Positions 24,207 to 32,522 of a stretch of 64,000 bases of DNA are shown here, in pieces. Origin of the DNA: Thermofilales archaeon (GTDB lineage Archaea > Thermoproteota > Thermoprotei > Thermofilales > Thermofilaceae); NCBI GenBank assembly GCA_028275925.1, contig JAPWTS010000003.1:1-64000 (forward strand), given 5' to 3'. The translations under genes were made by a program, and so were the position numbers. The notes under the pieces were generated by a model. It was not told the DNA's origin. It saw only the letters and a program-made list of their open reading frames with translations, and ran no database searches. The stretch's first letter is position 1, and the number at the start of each line of letters is the position of its first letter.

Positions 24207-25187
24207 CTAAGCGCTGCCGCTTTTAAATAGCCAGCGCCTCACTTCGCGCGCTATGGCGCGCGCCAGGGGGGGCGGCACAGCCTCCCCCACTTGATCGAAC
24301 TGCAGGTCCCGCCCGCCCCGGAAGACGTGGTCGTCCGGGAACCCCATCAGCCTCGCCTGCTCGCGCACGGTAAGCAGCCTGTCCTCAAACGGGTGCACAA
24401 ACCTCGAGGAGCCCATGACGGTGGGAGCCAGCCTGTAGGGGTGGAGCCTCACGTAGTTGTAGTACACTTTGCCCTCCGCGCCGGCGTAGCGTATCAGAGC
24501 TTCGCCCCACCTCAGCTTGCTGATCCTCTTCTGCTTCCTCGGCGATAGCGGTACCGGTTCGTGGTTAGGTATGTCGTGCGGGGAGCTGGGCGGCGGCAGG
24601 TCGCCGATCGCCTCGATCACCGTAACCCTCCTGCCGGTGGGCGGCGGCTTGATCCTGATGTTCGAGATGAAGAGCCTGAGCCTGTGTGACGGTGTCCCGT
24701 AATCTTCGGCGCGCAGCAGGTTGAAGTGTACGTCCGGGTACCCCACCCTCGCGAACTCCCTCCTCAGCGCTTCTCGCAAAGGCCCTTCCGCAAGGGCCGG
24801 CACGTTCTCCATCACGAAAACCTTCGGCTTTAGGTCCCCAACGAGCCTTATGAAGTGGAGCACCAACCTCCCCTGCGGATCGTCGTACAACCTATCGAGC
24901 GGGTCGGGCTTCCTGCGAGGGTTCGCACCCGTGAAAGGCTCGCAAGGCGGGCTGCCTATCACGACCTCCACGTCGCCAACGAGGGACGTTACGTCCTCGC
25001 TGCGGAGCTCTTGCACGTCCTCGACTAGAACCTGCGCCCCTGGGAAGTTCGCACTGAAGCTCTCCGCAACCTGAGGCATGTTGTCAACCCCGAGCACTAC
25101 ATTGAAGCCCTCGTCTTTGAACCCCCGGGAGAAGCCCCCAGCGCCGCAGAACAGGTCCACGAGCTTTAGCGGCACGCCACCACCCAC
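24207..25187 (-). CDS. C5-cytosine DNA methyltransferase, orphan
   Basis: All core motifs of m5C DNA methyltransferases are present: I (VDLFCGAGGFSRGFKDEG), IV (IGSPPCEPFTGANP, catalytic Cys), VI (VFVMENVPAL), VIII (TPSHRLRLFIS), IX region, and X (QVGEAVPPPLARAIA). The residue after the catalytic PPC is Glu, where most bacterial enzymes have Gln. A target-recognition domain of about 90 residues lies between VIII and IX. No restriction endonuclease gene is adjacent, so it is probably solitary. GTG 25187 follows TATA GCTAAAATTCAAT; GTG 25175 is also possible. Confidence 0.85.
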   Translation of the reverse strand: MGGGVPLKLVDLFCGAGGFSRGFKDEGFNVVLGVDNMPQVAESFSANFPGAQVLVEDVQELRSEDVTSLVGDVEVVIGSPPCEPFTGANPRRKPDPLDRLYDDPQGRLVLHFIRLVGDLKPKVFVMENVPALAEGPLREALRREFARVGYPDVHFNLLRAEDYGTPSHRLRLFISNIRIKPPPTGRRVTVIEAIGDLPPPSSPHDIPNHEPVPLSPRKQKRISKLRWGEALIRYAGAEGKVYYNYVRLHPYRLAPTVMGSSRFVHPFEDRLLTVREQARLMGFPDDHVFRGGRDLQFDQVGEAVPPPLARAIAREVRRWLFKSGSA

Positions 25188-25238
25188 CGGCTTCCCGAGC
25201 GGGAAAGGCGTCTATTGAATTTTAGCTCAAGCATTACG

Positions 25239-27422
25239 CTAAAAGAAGGCGTCCAACCCGGTAACGGGCAGCGGTTGCTCGACGCTGAGCTCTCCGCTGC
25301 TCACTGCTTCCTTCAGCCTTTTAGCCAGGGTGGGGCCTATGCCGGGAACCCTAGCGAGCTCCCCCTCCGAAGCTTTGGCGATATCGGCTAGGCTCCTGAA
25401 GCCGTGGGCGAAGAGCGCTCTTGCCCGCACGCGGCCTATGCCTTTAATGCTCACCAGCTCGAGGAGCTCGGTCCTAACGCCGTGCTTCACCCTCTCCCTC
25501 AGCACGATCAGCTCCTTGAACCTGGACGTGTACCCGAGAAGCTTCGAGATCTCGGCGGCAGCGTGCACCAACCACTCGGCGGTTTGAGTGAAGGAGTAGA
25601 GGTCGCCCGGGCCCACGTCGTAGCGCTCGTAGATGTAGTCGTCCGGCTTTTCTTCGATCCAGTCGAGGAGCATGAGCGCCACCTTAAGGCTCGCTAAGTA
25701 GAACTCGTACTCGTCGGGGTCCTCCGGCGGGGGTCCAGCCAGCTCCCCTTCGCGCTTCTCTACAATCTCGTCGAGCCACTCTCTATCCCCCTTACGCAGG
25801 TAGAGCCTCGGCATGTCGGGCGTCATCGCCAGCATGTGCAGGTACGTTAGGTCCGTAAACCTCCGCTGCGCAGAGAGGGTACTCATTACTAGGCTCGCCG
25901 TGCGCGGGTCCAAGTACAGCTCGGAGACTCTGCGTCCGAGCGACGTCGCCCTGAGCAGCTCTCCCTTCACCTCGATGAAGCCCTCAGCCGCCAGCTCCCT
26001 CACAACGTTCTCAGCAAGTCTCGCTAGATAGCCGCTGTCGTACTGCCTCGCGTAAAGCGAGCGGCTCAAGGTCTCCTGAAGCTCGTTCAGCGTGCTCGAG
26101 AGCCCGCTGGCGATCTCCGCTAGAAGCTGGCTCCTCAAAGCCCTCTCGGATGAGAGCTTTGACGCTATCCGCTCAGGGGAAGCCTTCACGTACTCCTCCA
26201 TCAAGTACTCGGCCTCGTCCAAGGTCCTAGCCACGAGAACCGCCTCGCCCACCTTATCGTACTTCGGCCTCCCAGCTCTACCGGCCATCTGCTTGTACTC
26301 CATCACGCTGATTTCTTCGTGCACGCCTAGCTCTACGTTGTACTTGTGCCTGTCAGCGATCACCACCCTCCTGGCTGGGAGGTTGACCCCCGCTGCTAAT
26401 GTGGGGGTGGCCACCACCACCTTGACCGCGTTCCCCCTGAAGGCGTCCTCAACGAGCTTCCTAGCGAAGTTGCTCAAACCCGCGTGATGGAAGGCCGCAC
26501 CCTTCGACAGCAACGCCGCGAGCTTCTCGCTTACCACGTTCCTCTCTCGCGATAGCAGCTGGTCGCACACCGCCTTCAGCCTAGCACGCTCGTTTCGACC
26601 CAAAGCTCGCTCGGTCAAAGCCGCGAGCCGCGTCGCAACCGCGATCGCCGACCTCCTCCTAAAGGTGAAGACTAGGACTTGGCCCCCCTCGCTCAACGTA
26701 TCGTCGACCAGATCCAGCAGCGCGTCGTCGTGCCTCCTTTCGACCTCCCTGCTCGTGCCGTCGGCAAACTCGATGACGCCGTCGTAGTACACGCCCTCCT
26801 TCAGCGTGACCGGCCGCCAGTTGCACGCAACGGGCTTCGCGTCAAGCCACCCGGCGATCTCCTCCAGGTTGCTGATCGTCGCGCTCAAGCCCAGAACCTG
26901 TGCCTCTGGCAGCAACCTCCTCAAGCGGGAGAGCAGTAGCTCCAGCGTCGGGCCCCTACTCGCTTCGCCCACCATGTGTATCTCGTCGGCCACGACGAGC
27001 GATACCTGGGGCAGCCAGCTCGCCCCGTGCCTGATCAGGCTGTCAGCCTTCTCGTTCGTCGTCACGATCAAGTCGTACCTCTCCAGCCATTCGTCGCTCG
27101 AATCGTAGTCGCCCACGCTCAGCGCCACCTTGTACCCTAGCTCGCCGAACAAGTCTGATAGCTCTTCGAACTTCTCCGATGCGAGCGAGCGCAGGGGGGT
27201 TAGGTAGAGGACCTTGCCCCCCCTGCGAGCCAGCTGGGCGGCGGCCGCCAGCACGGCTATCAGCGTCTTCCCCGATGCCGTCGGCGCCATCACGACCAGG
27301 TTAACGCCGTCGAGGAGGCCCGCGCGTACCGCCATCTCCTGCGGTGGGAAGAGCTCGCGGATGCCCCGCTTGAGCAGCGCCTGCTTGACGCTCTCGGGCA
27401 GCGCGAGATCCTCGACCTTCAT
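25239..27422 (-). CDS. hel308: Hel308-family DNA helicase
   Basis: Hel308 is a 3'-5' Ski2-like helicase acting at stalled forks. Motifs: Q-type FPPQEMAV, Walker A MAPTASGKT, Ia LTPLRSLASEK, DExH box VADEIHMVG, III GLSATISN, IV-VI VFTFRRRSA, VATPTLAAGVNLPARRV and YKQMAGRAGRPKYD. A winged helix, a ratchet domain and a C-terminal helix-hairpin-helix (VSIKGIGRVRARALFAHG, LARVPGIGPTLAKRLKEA) follow. The very C-terminus VTGLDAFF resembles a PCNA-interacting end. It begins 6 bp after the mcm stop codon, in one operon with gins23 and mcm. Confidence 0.93.
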   Translation of the reverse strand: MKVEDLALPESVKQALLKRGIRELFPPQEMAVRAGLLDGVNLVVMAPTASGKTLIAVLAAAAQLARRGGKVLYLTPLRSLASEKFEELSDLFGELGYKVALSVGDYDSSDEWLERYDLIVTTNEKADSLIRHGASWLPQVSLVVADEIHMVGEASRGPTLELLLSRLRRLLPEAQVLGLSATISNLEEIAGWLDAKPVACNWRPVTLKEGVYYDGVIEFADGTSREVERRHDDALLDLVDDTLSEGGQVLVFTFRRRSAIAVATRLAALTERALGRNERARLKAVCDQLLSRERNVVSEKLAALLSKGAAFHHAGLSNFARKLVEDAFRGNAVKVVVATPTLAAGVNLPARRVVIADRHKYNVELGVHEEISVMEYKQMAGRAGRPKYDKVGEAVLVARTLDEAEYLMEEYVKASPERIASKLSSERALRSQLLAEIASGLSSTLNELQETLSRSLYARQYDSGYLARLAENVVRELAAEGFIEVKGELLRATSLGRRVSELYLDPRTASLVMSTLSAQRRFTDLTYLHMLAMTPDMPRLYLRKGDREWLDEIVEKREGELAGPPPEDPDEYEFYLASLKVALMLLDWIEEKPDDYIYERYDVGPGDLYSFTQTAEWLVHAAAEISKLLGYTSRFKELIVLRERVKHGVRTELLELVSIKGIGRVRARALFAHGFRSLADIAKASEGELARVPGIGPTLAKRLKEAVSSGELSVEQPLPVTGLDAFF

Positions 27423-27428
27423 GCTTGG

Positions 27429-30005
27429 CTACCGCGTGCGGAGGAGCAGTATGTAGCCCGGTTTCGGCTCTATAATCTCTCCGCTGTCGTAGAGGCGATC
27501 TAGCACCTTCCTGACGAAGCTCTCGTCGAGGCCTTTCTCCGCCGCTTTCGCGATGAAGTCCTCGCGCTTTACGGCTTCGCCGCCGCTCTCCTCGATCATC
27601 TTCTTTAGCAGCTCGATGACCATCAAGACCTTGTCCCTCTGCGACTTGGATTGCCCGGTCATGACGATGTCGATGTCGATGCTCTTCGTCTCGACGTCGT
27701 AGCCGACGCTTTTCAGGAAGTGCATCATCAGCTCGATCGCGGCTTCGGCGTCCTCCGCGGTAACGACGTCGCTGAGGGCCATCTTCGCGTGAGCTTCCGC
27801 CAGCCTGATGAGAGCCTCGAGCTGCCTGGGCGTTATCGCTATGGGGGAGTCCGCGCCCTGGCTCTTCGACCTCATCTCCACGTAGAAGTTGACAAGCTTG
27901 TTCTTCGCCTCCTCCGACAGCTTCGGCCGGCAGTACTTCCTCGCGTACGCGATGTACTTCTTGAGCAGCTCGCGCGGCATCACGTGCTCGAGGGATTCCG
28001 GGTAGCGCTGGCGGTGGAAGTCGACCACGTACTCGGCTAGGGCCCTATCCCTCTCCGGGTTGGGGACGTCGGTCACGACGAAAATGAGGTCGAACCGCGA
28101 TAGTATCGTGGGCGGTAAGTCGATGTTCTCGGTGACTGGTCTGTTGTGCAAGTAGCGCCCAAACGCCGGGTTCGCGGCGGCGAGCACGGAGGCGCGTGCG
28201 TTGAGCGTGGCCACGATACCGGCCTTCGCTATGGAGACGGTCTGCTGCTCCATGGCCTCGTGTATGCTGACCCTATCCTTCGGATCCATCTTGTCGAACT
28301 CGTCGATGCAGTTGTGGACCACAACGCCCTCCGCCACGAAGTTGTGCGCGCCCGGCACGTAGAGGTCGTACACGTAACCCTCGTACCTCTCCTCCCGCAC
28401 GGAGGCGATCCTCAGCTTGACCGGCCGGCCTTCGCCGCCCGCCACGACGGTTCTCCCGGCGGAGAGCTCCCCGGCTTCCACCCACTTTACCCCGTCCGCA
28501 TCGAGAAGGAGGTGGTCTGGCGTCACCGCGAGGGACCGCCCGTTCTCGAAGCGAAGCTCCAGGATGGGCCCCTCCCACCACTTCCTCCTCGCGACCACAG
28601 CCCTCGCCGGCTTCAGCGCCCCACCCTCCAAGCTGACGACCTCAACCCCCCTCAGCAAGCTCACCTCGACGGGCTCGCCTTTCGAGACCGCCCTGAAGGA
28701 GGTTTCCAACCTGAATAGCTTCTCTATCTCCACCTCTCCCTCCCCCGTGCTCACGAGCGAGGCCGGGTGCAGGCACGCGACCCCTCCATCGGCCAGAACC
28801 AGCGCGCCGGCCTCTAGGAAGAAATCCCCGCTGGATTTCTCGCGGACGACCGCCGCCGTCAGCCCAGCGGCCGTGCTGCCCTTACCGCTGGTGTACACGC
28901 CCCTGGGGGCCACGGCGGCGACGTACCTGAGCAGCTGCGACTTCGCCGTGCCGGGGTCGCCGATGAGGAGTATGTGGATGTCGCCGCGCACGCGCACGCC
29001 GTCGGGGTGCACCTTCGGCACACCCCCGAAGAGCAGGAGGGCGATCGCCTTCTTGATCTCCTTGTAGCCGTATATCGAGGGTGCGATGGAATTCACGATG
29101 AGCTCCCTCGCGTCGGGCCTCCTCGAAAACTCCAGGATCCTTTTCTCATCCTCGGGCGTTATCTCCACGTCGAGGAGCTCCTTCGACGTAACCTCTACGT
29201 TGTTGGCCTCCAGGTACACCTGGAAGACGGGCGGCTGGCCTTTCACGGCCTTCTCCGGCGTAACCGCTAGGACGCCGGTTACGATCGCTCTATCGCCGGG
29301 GCGGACGACGTCTACCAGATCGTGGGTGGCTACAACCTCGATGGAGCGAGGAAGCTGGCCCGAAGGCAGCTCCTCCGGCCTCTCCTGCAGCACGAACTTC
29401 TGCCAATCAACAAACTTCGACTTCTCCAGTACCAGCTCGAAATCGCTCTTCTTCTTTTTGCCCCCCTCGTTCCCGCACGCGGGGCAAGTGGCCGGTTTTT
29501 CGAGGCCCTCCCCCTTTTGGGGCACAACGACCTCCTCCCCGCACTCCTTGCACCTGAAAACCGCCTCCTTCAGCAGCTGCTTCACCGGCGAGATCTTAGT
29601 GACGATGCCCTCGACAGCTATCAGCCTGCCCAAGTGGACAGCTCTTATCCTCCTCACCGGCACCTTCAAGCTTTCAGGAAGTTTTCGTACCCTAACGAAG
29701 AACTCGGGAATCTTTGAAGCGTATTCTGTATTCTCTATTTTCATTACTTCTCTCAAAGCTTCGGATGCCGCCTTCAGGGTTATAATCGGTTCTTCTATGA
29801 CTTTTTCTGCTAAAGCTTCATCGAAAATTACTAGATCATCGAAATCCACGATGAGCGAAATGCTGCCTTCAAGCGCCATTCTCGCTATGCGCTGCCTATA
29901 CTTGTACTCTCCTTTATCGTCCTTGAAAGATCTGAAGAAGTCGGCGAACTTATCCGATATATTGACAGCTTCAACCACCTCGACGCTCTCCGCCAAGCGG
30001 ATCAC
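27429..30005 (-). CDS. mcm: MCM replicative helicase, intein-containing precursor
   Basis: MCM unwinds DNA at the fork together with GINS. The mature part has an N-terminal domain with zinc finger (CKECGEE...CPACGNE), Walker A (IGDPGTAKSQLL), Walker B split as ALVLADGGVA | CIDEFDKMDP, sensor 1 (LAAANPAFG), Arg finger ILSRFDLIF and a C-terminal winged helix. The 858-residue frame contains a 155-residue mini-intein inside Walker B; without it the protein is about 703 residues, normal for archaeal MCM. GTG 30005 overlaps gins23 by 35 nt; GTG 29978 would shorten the overlap. Confidence 0.95.
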   Translation of the reverse strand: MIRLAESVEVVEAVNISDKFADFFRSFKDDKGEYKYRQRIARMALEGSISLIVDFDDLVIFDEALAEKVIEEPIITLKAASEALREVMKIENTEYASKIPEFFVRVRKLPESLKVPVRRIRAVHLGRLIAVEGIVTKISPVKQLLKEAVFRCKECGEEVVVPQKGEGLEKPATCPACGNEGGKKKKSDFELVLEKSKFVDWQKFVLQERPEELPSGQLPRSIEVVATHDLVDVVRPGDRAIVTGVLAVTPEKAVKGQPPVFQVYLEANNVEVTSKELLDVEITPEDEKRILEFSRRPDARELIVNSIAPSIYGYKEIKKAIALLLFGGVPKVHPDGVRVRGDIHILLIGDPGTAKSQLLRYVAAVAPRGVYTSGKGSTAAGLTAAVVREKSSGDFFLEAGALVLADGGVACLHPASLVSTGEGEVEIEKLFRLETSFRAVSKGEPVEVSLLRGVEVVSLEGGALKPARAVVARRKWWEGPILELRFENGRSLAVTPDHLLLDADGVKWVEAGELSAGRTVVAGGEGRPVKLRIASVREERYEGYVYDLYVPGAHNFVAEGVVVHNCIDEFDKMDPKDRVSIHEAMEQQTVSIAKAGIVATLNARASVLAAANPAFGRYLHNRPVTENIDLPPTILSRFDLIFVVTDVPNPERDRALAEYVVDFHRQRYPESLEHVMPRELLKKYIAYARKYCRPKLSEEAKNKLVNFYVEMRSKSQGADSPIAITPRQLEALIRLAEAHAKMALSDVVTAEDAEAAIELMMHFLKSVGYDVETKSIDIDIVMTGQSKSQRDKVLMVIELLKKMIEESGGEAVKREDFIAKAAEKGLDESFVRKVLDRLYDSGEIIEPKPGYILLLRTR
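28311..28775 (-). other. Mini-intein in the Walker B motif of MCM
   Basis: The insert starts with Cys (CLHPASLVSTG, block A) and ends with His-Asn (VVVHN, block G), followed by the +1 Cys of CIDEFDKM. Block B (SLAVTPDHLLL, with T-x-x-H) and block F (YVYDLYVPGAHNFVAEG) are present. It is 155 residues (465 nt) long, has no LAGLIDADG endonuclease domain and all splice residues look intact. It should self-splice to restore ADGGVACIDEFDKM, but it can no longer home. Confidence 0.93.
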
Positions 30006-30543
30006 CCCTTTCCACGAACTCCACCATGGACGAATACCACATCTTGACGCTCCTGCACAGGGTGGCGTACAGCGCGCGCTCCTCGATCGTTAACTTCTCG
30101 GCGAAATCCCTGTTCATCTCCGGGTTCGCCGTTACCGCTTTCAGGATCTTCTGGAGGCGGAGCCTCACGATGTCGAGGAGCATGGCCTTCGCCGACTCGA
30201 CGGCCCTCTGATCCTTACCCTCAGACTCCATGAGCATTATGAGCAGGCGAGCTTTCACGTAGAAATCCTCGTCGAGCTTTTGAACGGTATTGGGATCCCT
30301 GCTCTCCACCCAGCGTATCTTGCTCATCTCGCGTAGAGGCGGTAAACTCTCCTGATCCACCTTGACGACCCCTCGCTCGATGAGGGGGAGCGCCACACCG
30401 AGGGGGAGCTCGAGCTTAGCGCCCTTCCTCAGCACGAGCTCTCCCGAGGGACCCTTCATCGAGGTTTTCACATCCTGCAGCACCACTACTGGGATTAGCG
30501 TGCTTAGCGGTAGGATCGTCCTCGCCAGCTCGCATGCAACCAT
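29971..30543 (-). CDS. gins23: GINS complex subunit, Gins23 type
   Basis: GINS bridges MCM and other fork proteins. The chain has a beta-rich B domain first (LIPVVVLQDVKTSMKGPSGELVLRKGAKLELPLGVALPLIERGVVKV) and the helical A domain second (DEDFYVKARLLIMLMESEGKDQRAVESAKAMLLDIVRLRLQKILKAV, then FAEKLTIEERALYATLCRSVKMWY). The B-A order marks the Gins23 (Psf2/Psf3-like) type. It is followed in the same direction by mcm with overlap and then hel308. ATG 30543 is preceded by GTG 30546. Confidence 0.88.
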   Translation of the reverse strand: MVACELARTILPLSTLIPVVVLQDVKTSMKGPSGELVLRKGAKLELPLGVALPLIERGVVKVDQESLPPLREMSKIRWVESRDPNTVQKLDEDFYVKARLLIMLMESEGKDQRAVESAKAMLLDIVRLRLQKILKAVTANPEMNRDFAEKLTIEERALYATLCRSVKMWYSSMVEFVERGDPLGGERRGG

Positions 30544-30807
30544 CACTATATGCCGCGGTAAGCTCCTTAGTAGTGGAGAAAACCTTTACTCAGATAGTAC
30601 GACGAAAGTTTTCCCCCAGCAATACGGAGGTCCTACGGCGCCCCAGCAACCACTAGCGCAGCGTTGCCGAAGCACCCGCTGAACGACCCTGTGGCACCTT
30701 TTAAAACGCTTTGTCCCCATCGTTTCCGCGCAGCTCCGCGCCAGAGCTAGATGCCGGGTTTCGACCCTTGGTTCTAACTGGCTCCACTTAACCTTGCGGG
30801 AGGGCGG

Positions 30808-31053
30808 CTATTTTGTGGTTATCTTCCTCGCCTCGCGCTCCGTTTCCCTCAACATGAGGATGTCGCCTAACCTAACAGGCCCTTTCACGTTCCTCGTCAG
30901 TATCCTGCCTTTGTCAGGCCCCTCGAGAACTCTGACTCTCACCTGTATCACCTCCCCCGCGACACCCGTTCTACCGACTATCTGGATGACTTCAGCTGGC
31001 GTCGCGTCGCTCCACTTGTCGGCGGGCTCGCTCCACTTCTGTTTTGAGCTCAC
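30808..31053 (-). CDS. rps28e: 30S ribosomal protein S28e
   Basis: The core [58 protein letters not shown] is the whole S28e OB fold, a small-subunit protein near the mRNA exit. GTG 31053 sits about 26 nt after TATA TTTGAATA (31077-31084). It gives 81 residues, with a Lys/Trp-rich N-terminal extension of about 18 residues that is longer than usual for the family. GTG 31071 would lengthen it further. L7Ae lies just upstream in the same direction, a common archaeal pair. Confidence 0.92.
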   Translation of the reverse strand: MSSKQKWSEPADKWSDATPAEVIQIVGRTGVAGEVIQVRVRVLEGPDKGRILTRNVKGPVRLGDILMLRETEREARKITTK

Positions 31054-31167
31054 GCGGAGGGGGTCGCGCACCGCCTATTCAAACTTACGCCCGCCAGGGG
31101 CCGCTCTAGGAGAGGCCGCGCGAAAAGTAAAATAAAATAAGGATAAAATGCTTTTAAATTAATCTTT

Positions 31168-31563
31168 TCACTTGCTTATTCCGGCTTTAGCTTTGATTTC
31201 GTTAACTTGCTTCACTATTTCCTCGACTAAAGCGGCGGCGTCGTCTGGCTCTATTATGCAGGCCGATGCCGCAGCGACTTCTAACCCGCAGGCTTTGCCG
31301 AGCTGCGCTTTCGAGGGCACGTAGACGTAGGGCACCCCTTTCTCCTCGCAGAGGGGCGGTAGGTGCGCGACTATCTCGGGGGGGTCTACGTCTTCGGCTA
31401 TTAGCACGAGCTTCGCTAAACCCCTCTCCACCGCTTTCGTAGTCTCGTTCGTGCCCTTCTTTATCTTTCCCGTTTCCCTAGCCCTACTTATGGCTTCGTA
31501 GGCTTTCTCGGCTAGCTCGGGCGGCACTACAAACCTTACGTAAAACGGCTTCTCGCTCGACAT
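31168..31563 (-). CDS. rpl7ae: 50S ribosomal protein L7Ae
   Basis: L7Ae binds kink-turns in 23S rRNA and also in C/D and H/ACA guide RNAs and RNase P. Family motifs: [75 protein letters not shown] and [10 protein letters not shown]. Length is about 131. ATG 31563 has GGTGAG about 6 nt upstream; GTG 31572 is an alternative. The TATA box CTTTATAAAAGG (31612-31622) is shared back to back with trmI. It partners Nop5 and fibrillarin encoded at 17.7-19.7 kb. Confidence 0.95.
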   Translation of the reverse strand: MSSEKPFYVRFVVPPELAEKAYEAISRARETGKIKKGTNETTKAVERGLAKLVLIAEDVDPPEIVAHLPPLCEEKGVPYVYVPSKAQLGKACGLEVAAASACIIEPDDAAALVEEIVKQVNEIKAKAGISK

Positions 31564-31681
31564 GTCGCTCACCAGTCATCGCCCATTTTGCAGGAAGGGG
31601 GTTGCGGAACCTTTTATAAAGGCACCGGTACAAGCGCGCCTGCTGTGGCGCGCAGCTTTCCGTGAAAGCTAAAAAGCTGCA

Positions 31682-32473
31682 ATGCGGTCAAGGCTCCGGT
31701 GCGCCGGTTTGCTGGTGCAGGAGGGCGATTTCGTGCTCCTGTACTTCAACGATAGGCGCTGGTACGTGGTAAGGGCACGCAGAGGCGCCAGGTACAGCTT
31801 CAACGAGGGCGTCATCTCGGCGGACGAGATTATCGGCAGGGCTTACGGCGAATCGCTGAAGACGCACATCGGGGTTGAGTGCAGGATTGTGAAGCCGACC
31901 CTCTGCGACATTGTATACAACGCGTTCAAGCGGCGCACGCAGGTCATCTACCCCAAGGACGCCGCGCTCATAATCCTGAAGGCTGGGATCGGACCCGGCT
32001 CACGCGTCGTAGAGGCTGGGACCGGCTCCGGCTTTCTCACGGCAATCTTAGCCTACGCGGTCAGGCCGACGGGCACGGTCTACACGTACGAGGTCAGGAG
32101 CGAGTTCCTCGAGCTCGCAAAAGCGAATGTCGCGGCGCTCGGCGTAGACAGCTTCGTGGTCTTCAAGAACAAGGACGTGCGCGAGGGGATCGACGAGCGC
32201 GAAGTCGACGCGGTGGTGCTGGACTTGGCGGATCCGTGGGAGGTTGTGGGGCACGCGCACGCTTCGCTGCGCAGCGGGGGCGTCCTAGCGTGCTTCGTCC
32301 CCACAGTGAACCAGCTGGAAAAAGTCGTTGAGAGCGCGCGGGGGGCGGGCTTCGTGATGGTAGAGGCTGAGGAGCTGCTCCTCAGGAAGTACAAGGTGTC
32401 GCGCGGCGAAACGCGCCCCGAAATGAGGATGGTGGGGCACACCGGCTACCTGGTCTTCGCGCGGAAACCGTGA
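31682..32473 (+). CDS. trmI: tRNA (adenine57/58-N1)-methyltransferase TrmI
   Basis: TrmI methylates A57/A58 in the T loop of tRNAs, aiding heat stability. The N-terminal small domain (LVQEGDFVLLYFNDRRWYVVRARRG) precedes the class I core: VIYPKDAALIILKAGIGPGSRVVEAGTGSGFLTAILAYAV (SAM site), VYTYEVRSEFLELAKANV, and VDAVVLDLADPWEVVGHAHASLRSGG (catalytic Asp). Length 263 is normal. ATG 31682 is the first start after the shared TATA box. T loops of the tRNA genes in this window carry A at the expected positions. Confidence 0.93.
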   Translation: MRSRLRCAGLLVQEGDFVLLYFNDRRWYVVRARRGARYSFNEGVISADEIIGRAYGESLKTHIGVECRIVKPTLCDIVYNAFKRRTQVIYPKDAALIILKAGIGPGSRVVEAGTGSGFLTAILAYAVRPTGTVYTYEVRSEFLELAKANVAALGVDSFVVFKNKDVREGIDEREVDAVVLDLADPWEVVGHAHASLRSGGVLACFVPTVNQLEKVVESARGAGFVMVEAEELLLRKYKVSRGETRPEMRMVGHTGYLVFARKP

Positions 32474-32522
32474 GGTCGCTGGGCAACGCTTAAAAATCCC
32501 CAGCTTGAAGCAGGAAAGCTGG

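Noticed and set aside
30547-30807. Possible RNA gene in the 261-bp gap between gins23 and rps28e
   Set aside because: A palindromic TATA-like site (TTTTAAAA near 30700) and a GGGTTTCGACCC stem are present, but no tRNA or C/D layout fits and the stem is too weak alone.
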